A stretch of DNA of 33,858 nucleotides from Alphaproteobacteria bacterium (GTDB lineage Bacteria > Pseudomonadota > Alphaproteobacteria > UBA9219). The position numbers and the translations under genes are program-made. The first letter of the stretch is position 1; each line of letters starts with the position of its first letter. The stretch is from contig JAQVZU010000012.1 of NCBI GenBank assembly GCA_028708035.1, positions 1 to 33,858 on the forward strand. Direction: 5' to 3'. Shown here piece after piece: positions 17,279 through 24,073 of this stretch. The notes under the pieces were generated by a model that saw nothing but the letters and a program-made list of their open reading frames with translations, did no database searches and was not told where the DNA came from.

Positions 17279-17971
17279 ATGCTAATGATTACCGGATCGC
17301 AAATCAGGGGAGCTAGGGGACTGTTAAACTGGTCTCAGGATAACCTGGCCGAAATCTCTAAAGTCTCGCGGCGGACTGTCCAGCTTATCGAAAGCGACTT
17401 TCCTGCGCGGAGCAGCAACCTTCGTAAGATACACCAAACCCTGACCGATCATGGCATTGAGTTCTTACAGGGCGCCGGTATCAAGCTACGCTCAAAAGGC
17501 TTCCACGATTTTATTGGTGCGGAAAGTTGCGACGATTTCTTTGATTATGCTCAGAGAACGATTAGCGACCGGGGTGGGGACCTGGTCTGCATGATTTCTG
17601 AGATGGACATGCTGACAAAAACCTGCTGCTCCTCAGGCCTCACGAATATTCAACGCCTTGAGCAGATACAGAAAACCGCCAGCGTTAAATGCCTTATCGA
17701 CGAGGCTCTTAAGCCAGCCTTCCCGCCGCCATCCTTTGAGGTTCGGGTATTTCCGGACGAACCTACCATTATCCCAATATCCGTCTTTGTCTTCGGCAAC
17801 CAATGGGTCGGCGGGTTTCAGGACGACGATAAAACGAATTTCACATTTGTCGTGTTTAACAAAGCTCGCTTGGCGAATAAAACCCAAGACTATTTTCTGC
17901 CGCGCTGGCATGAAGCCAAGGCATTGCCGACGGAAGTGAAAATGAAAAGAATATCGAGGCAAAAATCGTGA
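17279..17971 (+). CDS. HTH regulator with C-terminal sensor domain (paralogue B)
   Basis: A 230-residue protein with AGGAG 10 bp before the start. Residues 3-65 are a classic XRE helix-turn-helix (ITGSQIRGARGLLNWSQDNLAEISKVSRRTVQLIES) ending in GIEFLQGAGIKL, matching paralogue A (GIEFLPGEGV). The C-terminal domain (GGDLVCMISEMDMLTK, IPISVFVFGNQWVGGF, FTFVVFNKARLANKTQDYF) follows the same strand order as paralogue A's, but with little residue identity. The pair probably binds related operators and forms a two-regulator switch across the divergent region. Four short repeats follow its stop and could be a further binding array. Confidence 0.8.
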   Translation: MLMITGSQIRGARGLLNWSQDNLAEISKVSRRTVQLIESDFPARSSNLRKIHQTLTDHGIEFLQGAGIKLRSKGFHDFIGAESCDDFFDYAQRTISDRGGDLVCMISEMDMLTKTCCSSGLTNIQRLEQIQKTASVKCLIDEALKPAFPPPSFEVRVFPDEPTIIPISVFVFGNQWVGGFQDDDKTNFTFVVFNKARLANKTQDYFLPRWHEAKALPTEVKMKRISRQKS

Positions 17972-18054
17972 GCGAAAAGCGCAGACAATTTAGCAAAACG
18001 CGCAGCTGAAAATTTTCGGAGCAGAAAGCGCCGTCTCGTTACGCAAAACGCGCA
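17972..18054. repeat. Four 12-bp degenerate repeats, helically spaced
   Basis: Copies start at 17972, 17993, 18021 and 18043: GCGAAAAGCGCA, GCAAAACGCGCA, GCAGAAAGCGCC, GCAAAACGCGCA. Spacings of 21, 28 and 22 bp are close to two or nearly three helical turns. The first begins within the last codon of the regulator gene. The array lies just before the small-protein operon starting at 18120, so it is a candidate binding array or promoter element. Confidence 0.6.
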
Positions 18055-18119
18055 AATATTCATGTTGTCGGACGAGAAAAAATAATGACATTTAGAAAAT
18101 ACGAAAGGAGCGGGCGAAC

Positions 18120-18362
18120 ATGGAAGCGGTGGGGGAGATGATCTCTAGTCAGCACGCCCAGCGGGGAGCTTTTCAGACGGAACGACCCCTTCATCACCTG
18201 GCTGCACGCATCGCCAACGAGATCATTGACTGCCTTTGCAAAAAAGGAACGTGGAAAATTGAGGATTTGAGAGCTGCTAACTTTTCATATGCGGAAATTG
18301 GGCGTCATTTGCCGGAGGCCTGTCGGATCGCGGAACAACGGCCTCGTCCATTGCTGCGGTAG
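18120..18362 (+). CDS. Small protein of a three-copy family (copy 1)
   Basis: An 80-residue protein with a strong ribosome binding site (AAAGGAG, 9 bp before the ATG). The core reads AARIANEIIDCLCKKGTWKIEDLRAANFSYAEIGRHLPEA. The same pattern (x-A-x-x-I-I-x4-KKG-x3-x-DL-x3-x-F-x3-E) occurs in the genes at 18368 and 19153. The C-terminus is shorter and arginine-rich compared with the other two, and could be frame-damaged. Function unknown. It opens the long coupled operon that ends with the five-enzyme cluster. Confidence 0.6.
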   Translation: MEAVGEMISSQHAQRGAFQTERPLHHLAARIANEIIDCLCKKGTWKIEDLRAANFSYAEIGRHLPEACRIAEQRPRPLLR

Positions 18363-18367
18363 ACATA

Positions 18368-18628
18368 ATGGAACAGGGAGTGACGCCCAATTTAGTCGTT
18401 ATCGACCTGATTTCGGATAACGAAGCTCTCAAATTTGAAGTCGCCGACCGACTGGCAAAGGCCATCATCGAACTCCGGAGAAAGGACGGAGGATGTATGC
18501 CTCAGGACCTAAACGAAAAAGGATTTACGGTGTCAGAGGTGGTCGAAAATTGGGATGCGGCTCATTTTCTAATTGCGATCACTGACATGACAGAATGGGG
18601 CAAAGACGATGGAAAACGTAAAACATGA
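18368..18628 (+). CDS. Small protein of a three-copy family (copy 2)
   Basis: An 86-residue protein starting 5 bp after the previous stop. It contains VIDLI near the N-terminus and the core AKAIIELRRKDGGCMPQDLNEKGFTVSEV, which aligns without gaps to the core of the gene at 19153 (AGAIISVSLKKGCCEPQDLLPLGFTQKET). Conserved positions are the A-I-I helix, a Gly-Cys turn, P-Q-D-L and G-F-T-x-x-E. This layout suggests a small helical domain, perhaps a winged or FlhD-like fold, but I do not recognise it. No clear ribosome binding site, so it probably depends on translational coupling. Confidence 0.62.
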   Translation: MEQGVTPNLVVIDLISDNEALKFEVADRLAKAIIELRRKDGGCMPQDLNEKGFTVSEVVENWDAAHFLIAITDMTEWGKDDGKRKT

Positions 18629-18722
18629 AAAAACGCAGCGGCCTCTCGGCAATATCCTGAACTGGGGCATACACCCAATCCATCCTTGGGAAGCACAACA
18701 CCACTTGGAGAATTCCAAATGA
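18609..18722 (+). CDS. 37-codon candidate microprotein linking two genes
   Basis: An ATG at 18609, about 6 bp after TGGGGC, opens a 37-residue frame starting MENVKHEKTQRPLG and rich in His, Trp and Pro. It overlaps the end of copy 2 by 20 bp and ends with TGA at 18720-18722, overlapping the next ATG in an ATGA arrangement. This chain of overlaps bridges what would otherwise be a 90-bp gap. It could be a real small protein or only a translational coupler. Confidence 0.45.
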   Translation: MENVKHEKTQRPLGNILNWGIHPIHPWEAQHHLENSK

Positions 18723-19156
18723 TGCAAGTTGCCATGCAACAGCGCCTCTGCGTCATGTTGGCTTTCCAAACCATGATCGCCAGTGGCAAGAAAACGAATG
18801 CGCCGGGTGTAGCAACGTTGATCATTAAACTCGCACAACATATGAATGAATTCTGCAATCGGTACGTTCGGGAAGCTTTTCCTCCGGGCACAATGAATTT
18901 CGTTGATGACAAAGGGGCGGCAAAGCTAGACGAGGCCATAGACCAACATATCCGGGAGCTAAAGACAAAAGAGCAAACGCATCTCCCCGAAGACAGGGAG
19001 ACGCTGATCCAACTCTACGACCGCCTCCAACAGCGCAAATCACGCCGGATGCAGTGGGAATTCTATGCCACGGCCAAGGAGGACAAACTCGCCGATCTGA
19101 TCCTTAAATACCTTGATGAAGAAATCGAAGACATCGAGGGAGGGGCGCGTCAATGA
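18719..19156 (+). CDS. Hypothetical helical protein
   Basis: A 145-residue protein. I place the start at 18719 because GGAG lies at 18707-18710 and the ATG overlaps the microprotein stop; an upstream in-frame start at 18686 has no comparable signal. The protein is mostly helical and charged (LCVMLAFQTMIASGKK, RETLIQLYDRLQQRKSRR, LADLILKYLDEEIEDIEGG), with a possible coiled coil in the C-terminal half. No membrane segment or catalytic motif is seen, and I do not recognise the family. Its stop overlaps the next start by 4 bp. Confidence 0.62.
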   Translation: MMQVAMQQRLCVMLAFQTMIASGKKTNAPGVATLIIKLAQHMNEFCNRYVREAFPPGTMNFVDDKGAAKLDEAIDQHIRELKTKEQTHLPEDRETLIQLYDRLQQRKSRRMQWEFYATAKEDKLADLILKYLDEEIEDIEGGARQ

Positions 19157-19440
19157 TGTCCTCTCCACAGGCAAACCTTGTCCCGCATGTAATCGACCTT
19201 ATCGGGGTCAGTTTCGATAAGAAGTTCGCGTCGCACCAACGCATGGCGGGTGCCATTATCAGTGTAAGCCTTAAAAAGGGTTGTTGCGAACCTCAAGACC
19301 TCCTGCCTTTGGGATTTACGCAAAAGGAGACCTCGGGAATGTGGCATATGGCGCAAGCGATGGCCAATGTTGAACTCAAGCTAATAAAGAGTACCGCCTG
19401 TCAAGGATACGAAAGGGAAAAGGAACATGCCGCCATCTAA
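19153..19440 (+). CDS. Small protein of a three-copy family (copy 3)
   Basis: A 95-residue protein with a very strong ribosome binding site (GAGGGAGGGG) and an ATGA overlap with the preceding gene. It shares VIDLI, the A-x-A-I-I helix, a GC turn, PQDL and GFTxxE with copy 2, and a looser version with copy 1. A short lysine/glutamate tail follows. The three copies flank other small genes rather than lying side by side, so they may form a mixed complex. Function unknown. Confidence 0.62.
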   Translation: MMSSPQANLVPHVIDLIGVSFDKKFASHQRMAGAIISVSLKKGCCEPQDLLPLGFTQKETSGMWHMAQAMANVELKLIKSTACQGYEREKEHAAI

Positions 19441-19792
19441 GAAATCCAACAAGGCGGCCAAGAGCATAGATTTTTGTTCGCTCCCGCTGACCAGTTCAAA
19501 TTTCGGAAGCCAATCCGAAATCGATGCCGAGGTTGGAACGCCCCCACAGTGGAAAACGATAGCTACTGTTTATTCCGCCGCCGATGTGGATGCGGAGGAT
19601 ATTGCGAATCAGATTATGCTTGCGATGAGCGGTCGCCCCAAAATGCAGGCGGCTCTGGATACCGCACTAACATGTCTGGAGGCGTGTAGAGATTGCGAAC
19701 GCCTTGATGCCAAAATCAAAGCGAACATCAAAGGGGCTGTCGAAAGCATCCAAGAAATAACCGACGAATATGGAAGCAGGAGAGCGAGATGA
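19427..19792 (+). CDS. Hypothetical protein with four cysteines
   Basis: A 121-residue protein with AAAAGGAAC just before the ATG. It overlaps copy 3 by 14 bp, and its stop overlaps the SDR start by 4 bp. The N-terminus is basic and disordered-looking. The C-terminal half is helical with a short cysteine stretch (TCLEACRDCERLDAKIK: C-x3-C-x2-C) that could bind a metal or a cluster. No homology that I recognise. Its position directly before the enzymes makes it a possible carrier or precursor protein, but no leader-core pattern is evident. Confidence 0.6.
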   Translation: MPPSKKSNKAAKSIDFCSLPLTSSNFGSQSEIDAEVGTPPQWKTIATVYSAADVDAEDIANQIMLAMSGRPKMQAALDTALTCLEACRDCERLDAKIKANIKGAVESIQEITDEYGSRRAR

Positions 19793-20754
19793 GCGACGAG
19801 AGCAGAAAGAATATTCTTCTTATCGGTGGATCGGTCTTCGTCGGGAAGACAATCGCTGAATATCTTCTTCGGGAAGGAAGCCAAGTCACTCTTTTGAACA
19901 GAGGGACGCACCCGATTTCGGGAACCCGGCAGCTCATAGCCGACCGAAACGTACCGGAGGAGGTGCAACGGGCGGCCTTGGGCGCGGATGCGCATTACGA
20001 TGCGATCATAGATACCTCGGCTTTTAACGGAGAACAGACGCGGATCGCTTGGGAGGCTCTTTCGTCCAAGACAGACCACTGGCTTCATCTGAGCAGCGCC
20101 TCAGTTTATAGCGATGCAAACGACAATCTTCCAAACGAACAAGCGGCGATAGGCGGAGCTGATGTTTGGGGAAGCTATGGTCGGGACAAAAGCGCCTGCG
20201 ACTCCTTTTTGCAGGCACAAACAAGTGGGCCTGCGGTAACAATTTTCCGCCCGCCCTACATTTACGGGCCGGGAAACAATCACGACCGAGAGACGTTCAT
20301 TTGGAGCCGCGCCTTACGCGGACGCCCCGTGCTTATCCCCAGCGGAGGGAAAACGCAGATCCAATTCGTTCATGCGAAAGACTTGGCTGCCGCGTTTGTC
20401 CGCGCCCTTGGTCGGGACTTCAAGCATAAGGTTGCTGTCTACAATATCGGCACAAGCGAGAGATTCTCGCTTCGGGAGTGGGTTTCGGGCTTGTGCGCTA
20501 TCGCCAAGGCCAAGGATATCGGCGTTTGCGTTGGGCAGAACGCCTCGAAATACAGCCCTCGCCAGTATTTTCCATTTCGCGATTTTCAGTGCGTTGTTGA
20601 TGTAACCCGGATTGGGGCCGAACTCGGATGGAAGCCCACATTTGGTTTCACTCTTGGTTTTGAAAACACGCTGGCAGCCTATGATCTCGATTTTCTAAAA
20701 GCCAAGCCAATCGAGACAGCCATAGAGGACGAAATACTGAAACTGATTTCGTAG
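19789..20754 (+). CDS. NAD(P)-dependent epimerase/dehydratase (extended/atypical SDR)
   Basis: A 321-residue Rossmann enzyme. The dinucleotide loop is LLIGGSVFVGKTIAEYLL (about 10-27), of the GG-x-x-F-x-G type seen in CSP41-like atypical SDRs. The catalytic set is the Ser of LHLSSASVYS and the pair Y130-x3-K134 (SYGRDKSACD). After these come the typical FRPPYIYGPGNNHDR and VHAKDLAAAFVRAL segments. It probably acts on a nucleotide-sugar or a related polyol/keto substrate. It is coupled to the gene before (ATGA, with AGGAG just upstream) and lies 26 bp before the radical SAM gene. It is the first of five consecutive enzyme genes, and its sequence looks intact. Confidence 0.88.
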   Translation: MSDESRKNILLIGGSVFVGKTIAEYLLREGSQVTLLNRGTHPISGTRQLIADRNVPEEVQRAALGADAHYDAIIDTSAFNGEQTRIAWEALSSKTDHWLHLSSASVYSDANDNLPNEQAAIGGADVWGSYGRDKSACDSFLQAQTSGPAVTIFRPPYIYGPGNNHDRETFIWSRALRGRPVLIPSGGKTQIQFVHAKDLAAAFVRALGRDFKHKVAVYNIGTSERFSLREWVSGLCAIAKAKDIGVCVGQNASKYSPRQYFPFRDFQCVVDVTRIGAELGWKPTFGFTLGFENTLAAYDLDFLKAKPIETAIEDEILKLIS

Positions 20755-20780
20755 CAAAAGTATTTTGAAAAGGAGCAAAG

Positions 20781-21695
20781 ATGTTTGACCCCGTAGACGG
20801 TTTAAATACGGGACTGGAAGAACTCGCGTCCAGTGTTCTCCAGTCCGCCTATTCCGGCAGCATTTCGCTGCGGCCCAAATTACGCGAGCAGCTCAATGCG
20901 CGCGGCGAAAAGCAAGCAATTTTGGCTCGGACCGCGCGAGATACACGGGAAAAGACCGGCGACAACTATTTGGTCGTTCGCGCAAGCATCGAGTTTTCAA
21001 ATTATTGCCGTCAAATATGCTCATACTGCGGAATGGCGGCGACGAATAGCACGCTTCAGCGCTATCGACTGAATTCAAGCCAAATGTGCAAAATTATCCA
21101 AGAGGTTTCATCCCTCGGCGTGACCGACCTTCACCTAGCCTCGGGAGAAGACCGCTCTTTCAAGGCTGTCGAGCTTGTTCCCGTTATTGCCGAAGCCGTT
21201 TCGGCGGGAATGGAAGTCACGCTTGTTAATGGACAACGAAGCATTGGCGACTATGCGCTGTGGAAGGATGCCGGGGCAAGCCGTTATATCCTGAAGGTCG
21301 AGACAACCAATCCAGAGGTGTTTAAGGATGCAAAGCCGGGTGCAGACCTAACTCAACGAGTGTCGCACCTGCTTTATCTGAGAGAACTAGGCTTCAAGAT
21401 CGGCAGCGGAGTAATTTCGGGGTTGCCGGGTCAAACGGTCGATGATCTTGTCGGCGATCTCATATTCCTAAAAGAGCTGAAGCCCGACATGAACAGCGTG
21501 AGCCGGTTCTTGCCGAATTCACAAAGCCGTTATGCAAATGCTTCAGAAGGCGACCCGGATACCGCGCTCAACTTCCTTTCTCTGTTGCGGATTGAAATGT
21601 CCAGACCGGGCCTCCGGATTCCCGCCGGAACGTCCTTGGGACGCAGGCAAATCGACGCTTTCGATCATGGAGCCAATGTCGTCTCTTGCACATGA
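20781..21695 (+). CDS. Radical SAM enzyme, BioB/HydE/PylB-like, C-terminus split off by a frameshift
   Basis: A 304-residue radical SAM protein with AAGGAG before the start. The [4Fe-4S] motif is NYCRQICSYCGM (C76, C80, C83: C-x3-C-x2-C). It then shows the usual barrel segments: LGVTDLHLASGEDRS, ILKVETTNPEVFKDAKPG, IGSGVISGLPGQT and RIPAGTSLGRRQIDAFDHGANVV. Overall layout matches the biotin synthase/HydE/PylB group. These enzymes normally continue past GANVV with a short region of the form (M)TPx-x-Y-x-x-LY. Here that sequence is present, but in the -1 frame (21692-21817), after a TGA at 21693-21695. The enzyme core is intact but the last strand/helix would be missing unless the frame is restored. 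The reaction is unknown. Confidence 0.85.
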   Translation: MFDPVDGLNTGLEELASSVLQSAYSGSISLRPKLREQLNARGEKQAILARTARDTREKTGDNYLVVRASIEFSNYCRQICSYCGMAATNSTLQRYRLNSSQMCKIIQEVSSLGVTDLHLASGEDRSFKAVELVPVIAEAVSAGMEVTLVNGQRSIGDYALWKDAGASRYILKVETTNPEVFKDAKPGADLTQRVSHLLYLRELGFKIGSGVISGLPGQTVDDLVGDLIFLKELKPDMNSVSRFLPNSQSRYANASEGDPDTALNFLSLLRIEMSRPGLRIPAGTSLGRRQIDAFDHGANVVSCT

Positions 21696-21817
21696 CCCCA
21701 AACGAATATGCGGACCTCTATTCGAGCTACCGCGCGGAAAACCGGATTTCGACCAAGATGGAAAAGATCAAAAACTTTGCACGCGAGACCGGAATGCCAT
21801 TACGGCTGAATTTGTGA
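21692..21817 (+). pseudogene. Displaced C-terminal end of the radical SAM enzyme
   Basis: A 41-codon frame begins at an ATG overlapping the preceding stop (ATGA at 21692-21695) and starts MTPNEYADLYSSYRAENRI. This is what follows GANVV in HydE/PylB-type proteins. Joining it needs a -1 shift (re-reading the A at 21692), equal to one missing base. Options are a sequencing or assembly indel, a true frameshift mutation, a programmed -1 shift, or stop-start re-initiation giving a two-chain protein. Confidence 0.75.
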
Positions 21818-21841
21818 CGAAGTTTATATTTGGCAAAGCTT

Positions 21842-22801
21842 ATGAGCAAATTTAGTGAACCCATATTTGCGAACGGATTGGAAAAAATCGCCTCATCCTT
21901 CGACGCGTTTATCATCGACCAGTGGGGCGTCATTCACGATGGTAAACACGTTTTCCCCGGCGTCGTCGATGCCCTGGAGCACATCACTGCGCTTGGAAAG
22001 CCTGCAATCATTGTCACGAATTCCGCGAAGCGCAACGCCTATAACATGAGGCGGCTGGCAAGCCTCGGTATTCCGCGTGAGATATATACCGACCTGGTGA
22101 GCTCAGCCGAAGTCATGCGCGGTTTGCTTGTCGAGCGGCAATGCGCGCCTTGGGATTCCCTTGGAGAGAAAGCATTTCTTGTAGCCAATGAGGAGGATCG
22201 CGGCTTCCTTCAGGGGACGGAGTACCAAGCGGTTCGAGACGTGGGGCAAGCGGATTTCGTGCTGTTGCTGAGCACGAAGAAGGAAACGCCGCTCTCGGCG
22301 CATGAATCGTGGATCAATATTGCGGTAGAACGAAAGCTTCCGGTTTTCAGTGCGAGCGCCGATCCTTTGACTTTCGGCCCCGAAGGCATTTTCTCCGGCT
22401 CTGCGGGCATCATCAAAATAATCGAAGAAAAAGGCCATACCGTCATTAACACCGGCAAGCCGAGCGAGCTGGTTTATAAGCGTTGCTCTCAACTTATTCC
22501 CGGCATCAAACCGGAAAAGGTTCTCGCCATCGGCGATCAGATAGCAACCGATATTATCGGCGCGAAGCGTTTCGGATTCAGCGCTGCGCTCATTATGAGC
22601 GGCGCGAGCGAACGGATATTTGAAAATGCTGGTTCGCCGGAAGATGCCATACGGATAGCAAAGTCTTTGGCTTCACCCGAGTTGCTGCCGGACATAATTT
22701 TGCTCGGCTTGAGATGGGACGGGAACGAGACCTCCGCCCCTTTCCGCCGGACGGCGTCATTACATCACGGACAGGCAAACAACGAAAAATTAGAGCAATA
22801 A
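21842..22801 (+). CDS. HAD-IIA family hydrolase (TIGR01459 type)
   Basis: A 319-residue HAD hydrolase of the alphaproteobacterial TIGR01459 group, related to NagD-like sugar phosphatases. Motif I is DAFIIDQWGVIHDGKHVFPG, with the nucleophile Asp, and Trp rather than a second Asp two positions later. Motif II is IIVTNSAKRNA. The motif III/IV region is NTGKPSELVYKR...VLAIGDQIATDIIGAKRFGFSAALI. All HAD catalytic positions appear present. The ATG at 21842 starts MSKFSEP; a TTG at 21830 in the same frame is possible, and neither has a strong ribosome binding site. Lying 24 bp after the split radical SAM end, it probably removes phosphate from a pathway intermediate. Confidence 0.87.
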   Translation: MSKFSEPIFANGLEKIASSFDAFIIDQWGVIHDGKHVFPGVVDALEHITALGKPAIIVTNSAKRNAYNMRRLASLGIPREIYTDLVSSAEVMRGLLVERQCAPWDSLGEKAFLVANEEDRGFLQGTEYQAVRDVGQADFVLLLSTKKETPLSAHESWINIAVERKLPVFSASADPLTFGPEGIFSGSAGIIKIIEEKGHTVINTGKPSELVYKRCSQLIPGIKPEKVLAIGDQIATDIIGAKRFGFSAALIMSGASERIFENAGSPEDAIRIAKSLASPELLPDIILLGLRWDGNETSAPFRRTASLHHGQANNEKLEQ

Positions 22802-22827
22802 ATTGAAGTCAAATTTGCGAGGTTATT

Positions 22828-24009
22828 ATGAGCTTTGACATACTGGTTCTTCATTCCGATCGTTCGACAGGCATGAATTTTGTCCAGTGCCTTCAAGAAG
22901 CAAAGAGGCAGGGCTGGGGTAAAGACATCAACATCATCGGCCTCAGTTCCCACCCGTTGAGGATGCAGCTATGCAAAAACGACGCTACTTATCTTTTCGA
23001 TGAGGACGATACAGACATTGTAAAGCACGTAGGGCGCATCGAAAAAGACATCGGGAAGCCGATTGATCTTGTCTATGAGACCAAAAGCGCAGTGTACATG
23101 CTGGATATTTCGAAGCTGCGCAACAGGCTGCCGGTTTTTCTGCCTCCCCATGAGCTGGTTGAGGTTTTTGAAGACAAATTTCTAACGTACAAACATCTTT
23201 CCGAGAGAGGACTTCCGGTCCCTGAAACCCATCTCGTAAACTCGCCCGAAGATGTCGAAGCCGCGTTCCGCAGCATAGCCAAGAATGCGGTTTGGGTGCG
23301 AGAGACCAAAGGGCAGGCGGGGCTTGGCGCGTTTAGCGCTTCAACGCCGAAGGAAGTGATCGGAGAATTAACCCAAAGAAATGGGTGGCGGCACCATACG
23401 GTTGCCGAAAAATTGCCCATTAATACCCCGAACACCTGGGAAGACCAGTTGTCTTCGGATTTTTTCCCCGGAGAGATGGTCACATGGGCTGCCTTGTACA
23501 ACAACGGGCAGCTAATCGGGAGTCAGGTCCGAAAGCGCCTTTATTGGGAACACGCGGATCTGACTGTATCCGGCGTAACGGGATATTCTGGCGCGAACAT
23601 GACGGTATCCCGCAGGGACGTACATGACCTTTCGGACAAAATTGTGCGGTCGTTTGATTGGAAGCCGCATGGCGCAGTCGGGATAGATTACGTCGCCGAC
23701 GAAAACGGCAAAATCAAGCTGACCGAAATCCAAGCCAGCCGCTTTTACACTTCGACATACCCATTGGCGCTCTTGGGGCTGAATTTACCGAAGCTATACA
23801 TAGACGTTTTTCGCGGAAAAGAAACTTGCAATGACGCAATAAATCCTTGTCCGGAAGGGATGATCTACATCCAGCGTTTTGGCGCGGAAAGCGTCATGAT
23901 TCACCGTGACACAATTCTTTCTGAACTTTCCAGCGGAACGTCGCGGCCCAAGTTTGCGGCCGGAAGTTTGGGAAACAGCTCGCATGGTCCGCTCAAGCAT
24001 GAATTTTAA
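22828..24009 (+). CDS. ATP-grasp ligase
   Basis: A 393-residue ATP-grasp enzyme of the CarB-like, carboxylate-amine ligase superfamily. The N-terminal pre-ATP-grasp domain opens with DILVLHSDRSTGMNF. The ATP-grasp region includes FEDKFLTYKHLSERGLPVPET (the classic entry Lys), VWVRETKGQAGLGAF (glycine-rich loop) and AVGIDYVADENGKIKLTEIQASRF (metal-binding acidic positions, usually E-x-N-x-R; here E-I-Q-A-S-R). It should activate a carboxylate with ATP and join it to an amine or other nucleophile. GAGG lies 6 bp before the start. The aminotransferase start signal (GGGAG) directly follows its stop codon. Confidence 0.87.
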   Translation: MSFDILVLHSDRSTGMNFVQCLQEAKRQGWGKDINIIGLSSHPLRMQLCKNDATYLFDEDDTDIVKHVGRIEKDIGKPIDLVYETKSAVYMLDISKLRNRLPVFLPPHELVEVFEDKFLTYKHLSERGLPVPETHLVNSPEDVEAAFRSIAKNAVWVRETKGQAGLGAFSASTPKEVIGELTQRNGWRHHTVAEKLPINTPNTWEDQLSSDFFPGEMVTWAALYNNGQLIGSQVRKRLYWEHADLTVSGVTGYSGANMTVSRRDVHDLSDKIVRSFDWKPHGAVGIDYVADENGKIKLTEIQASRFYTSTYPLALLGLNLPKLYIDVFRGKETCNDAINPCPEGMIYIQRFGAESVMIHRDTILSELSSGTSRPKFAAGSLGNSSHGPLKHEF

Positions 24010-24073
24010 GGGAGATATTATAATGAACTAGGTTATTGATTTATCCAGAAACGAGTTTCTTTAAGAACATCCG
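24010..24073 (+). other. Original aminotransferase start region interrupted by TAG and TAA
   Basis: GGGAG at 24010-24014 lies 8 bp before an ATG at 24023. Reading on in the aminotransferase frame gives M-N-stop-VIDLSRNEFL-stop-EHP and then the known protein. The stops are TAG (24029-24031) and TAA (24062-24064). The peptide between them is a typical aminotransferase N-terminus (IDLS-x-NE). Each stop is one C-to-T change from a glutamine codon (CAG, CAA). Confidence 0.8.

Noticed and set aside
24023-24073. Reassigned stop codons (TAG/TAA read as Gln) as the organism's genetic code
   Set aside because: Many intact genes in this window end at TAA or TAG at the expected family length, so a genome-wide reassignment does not fit.
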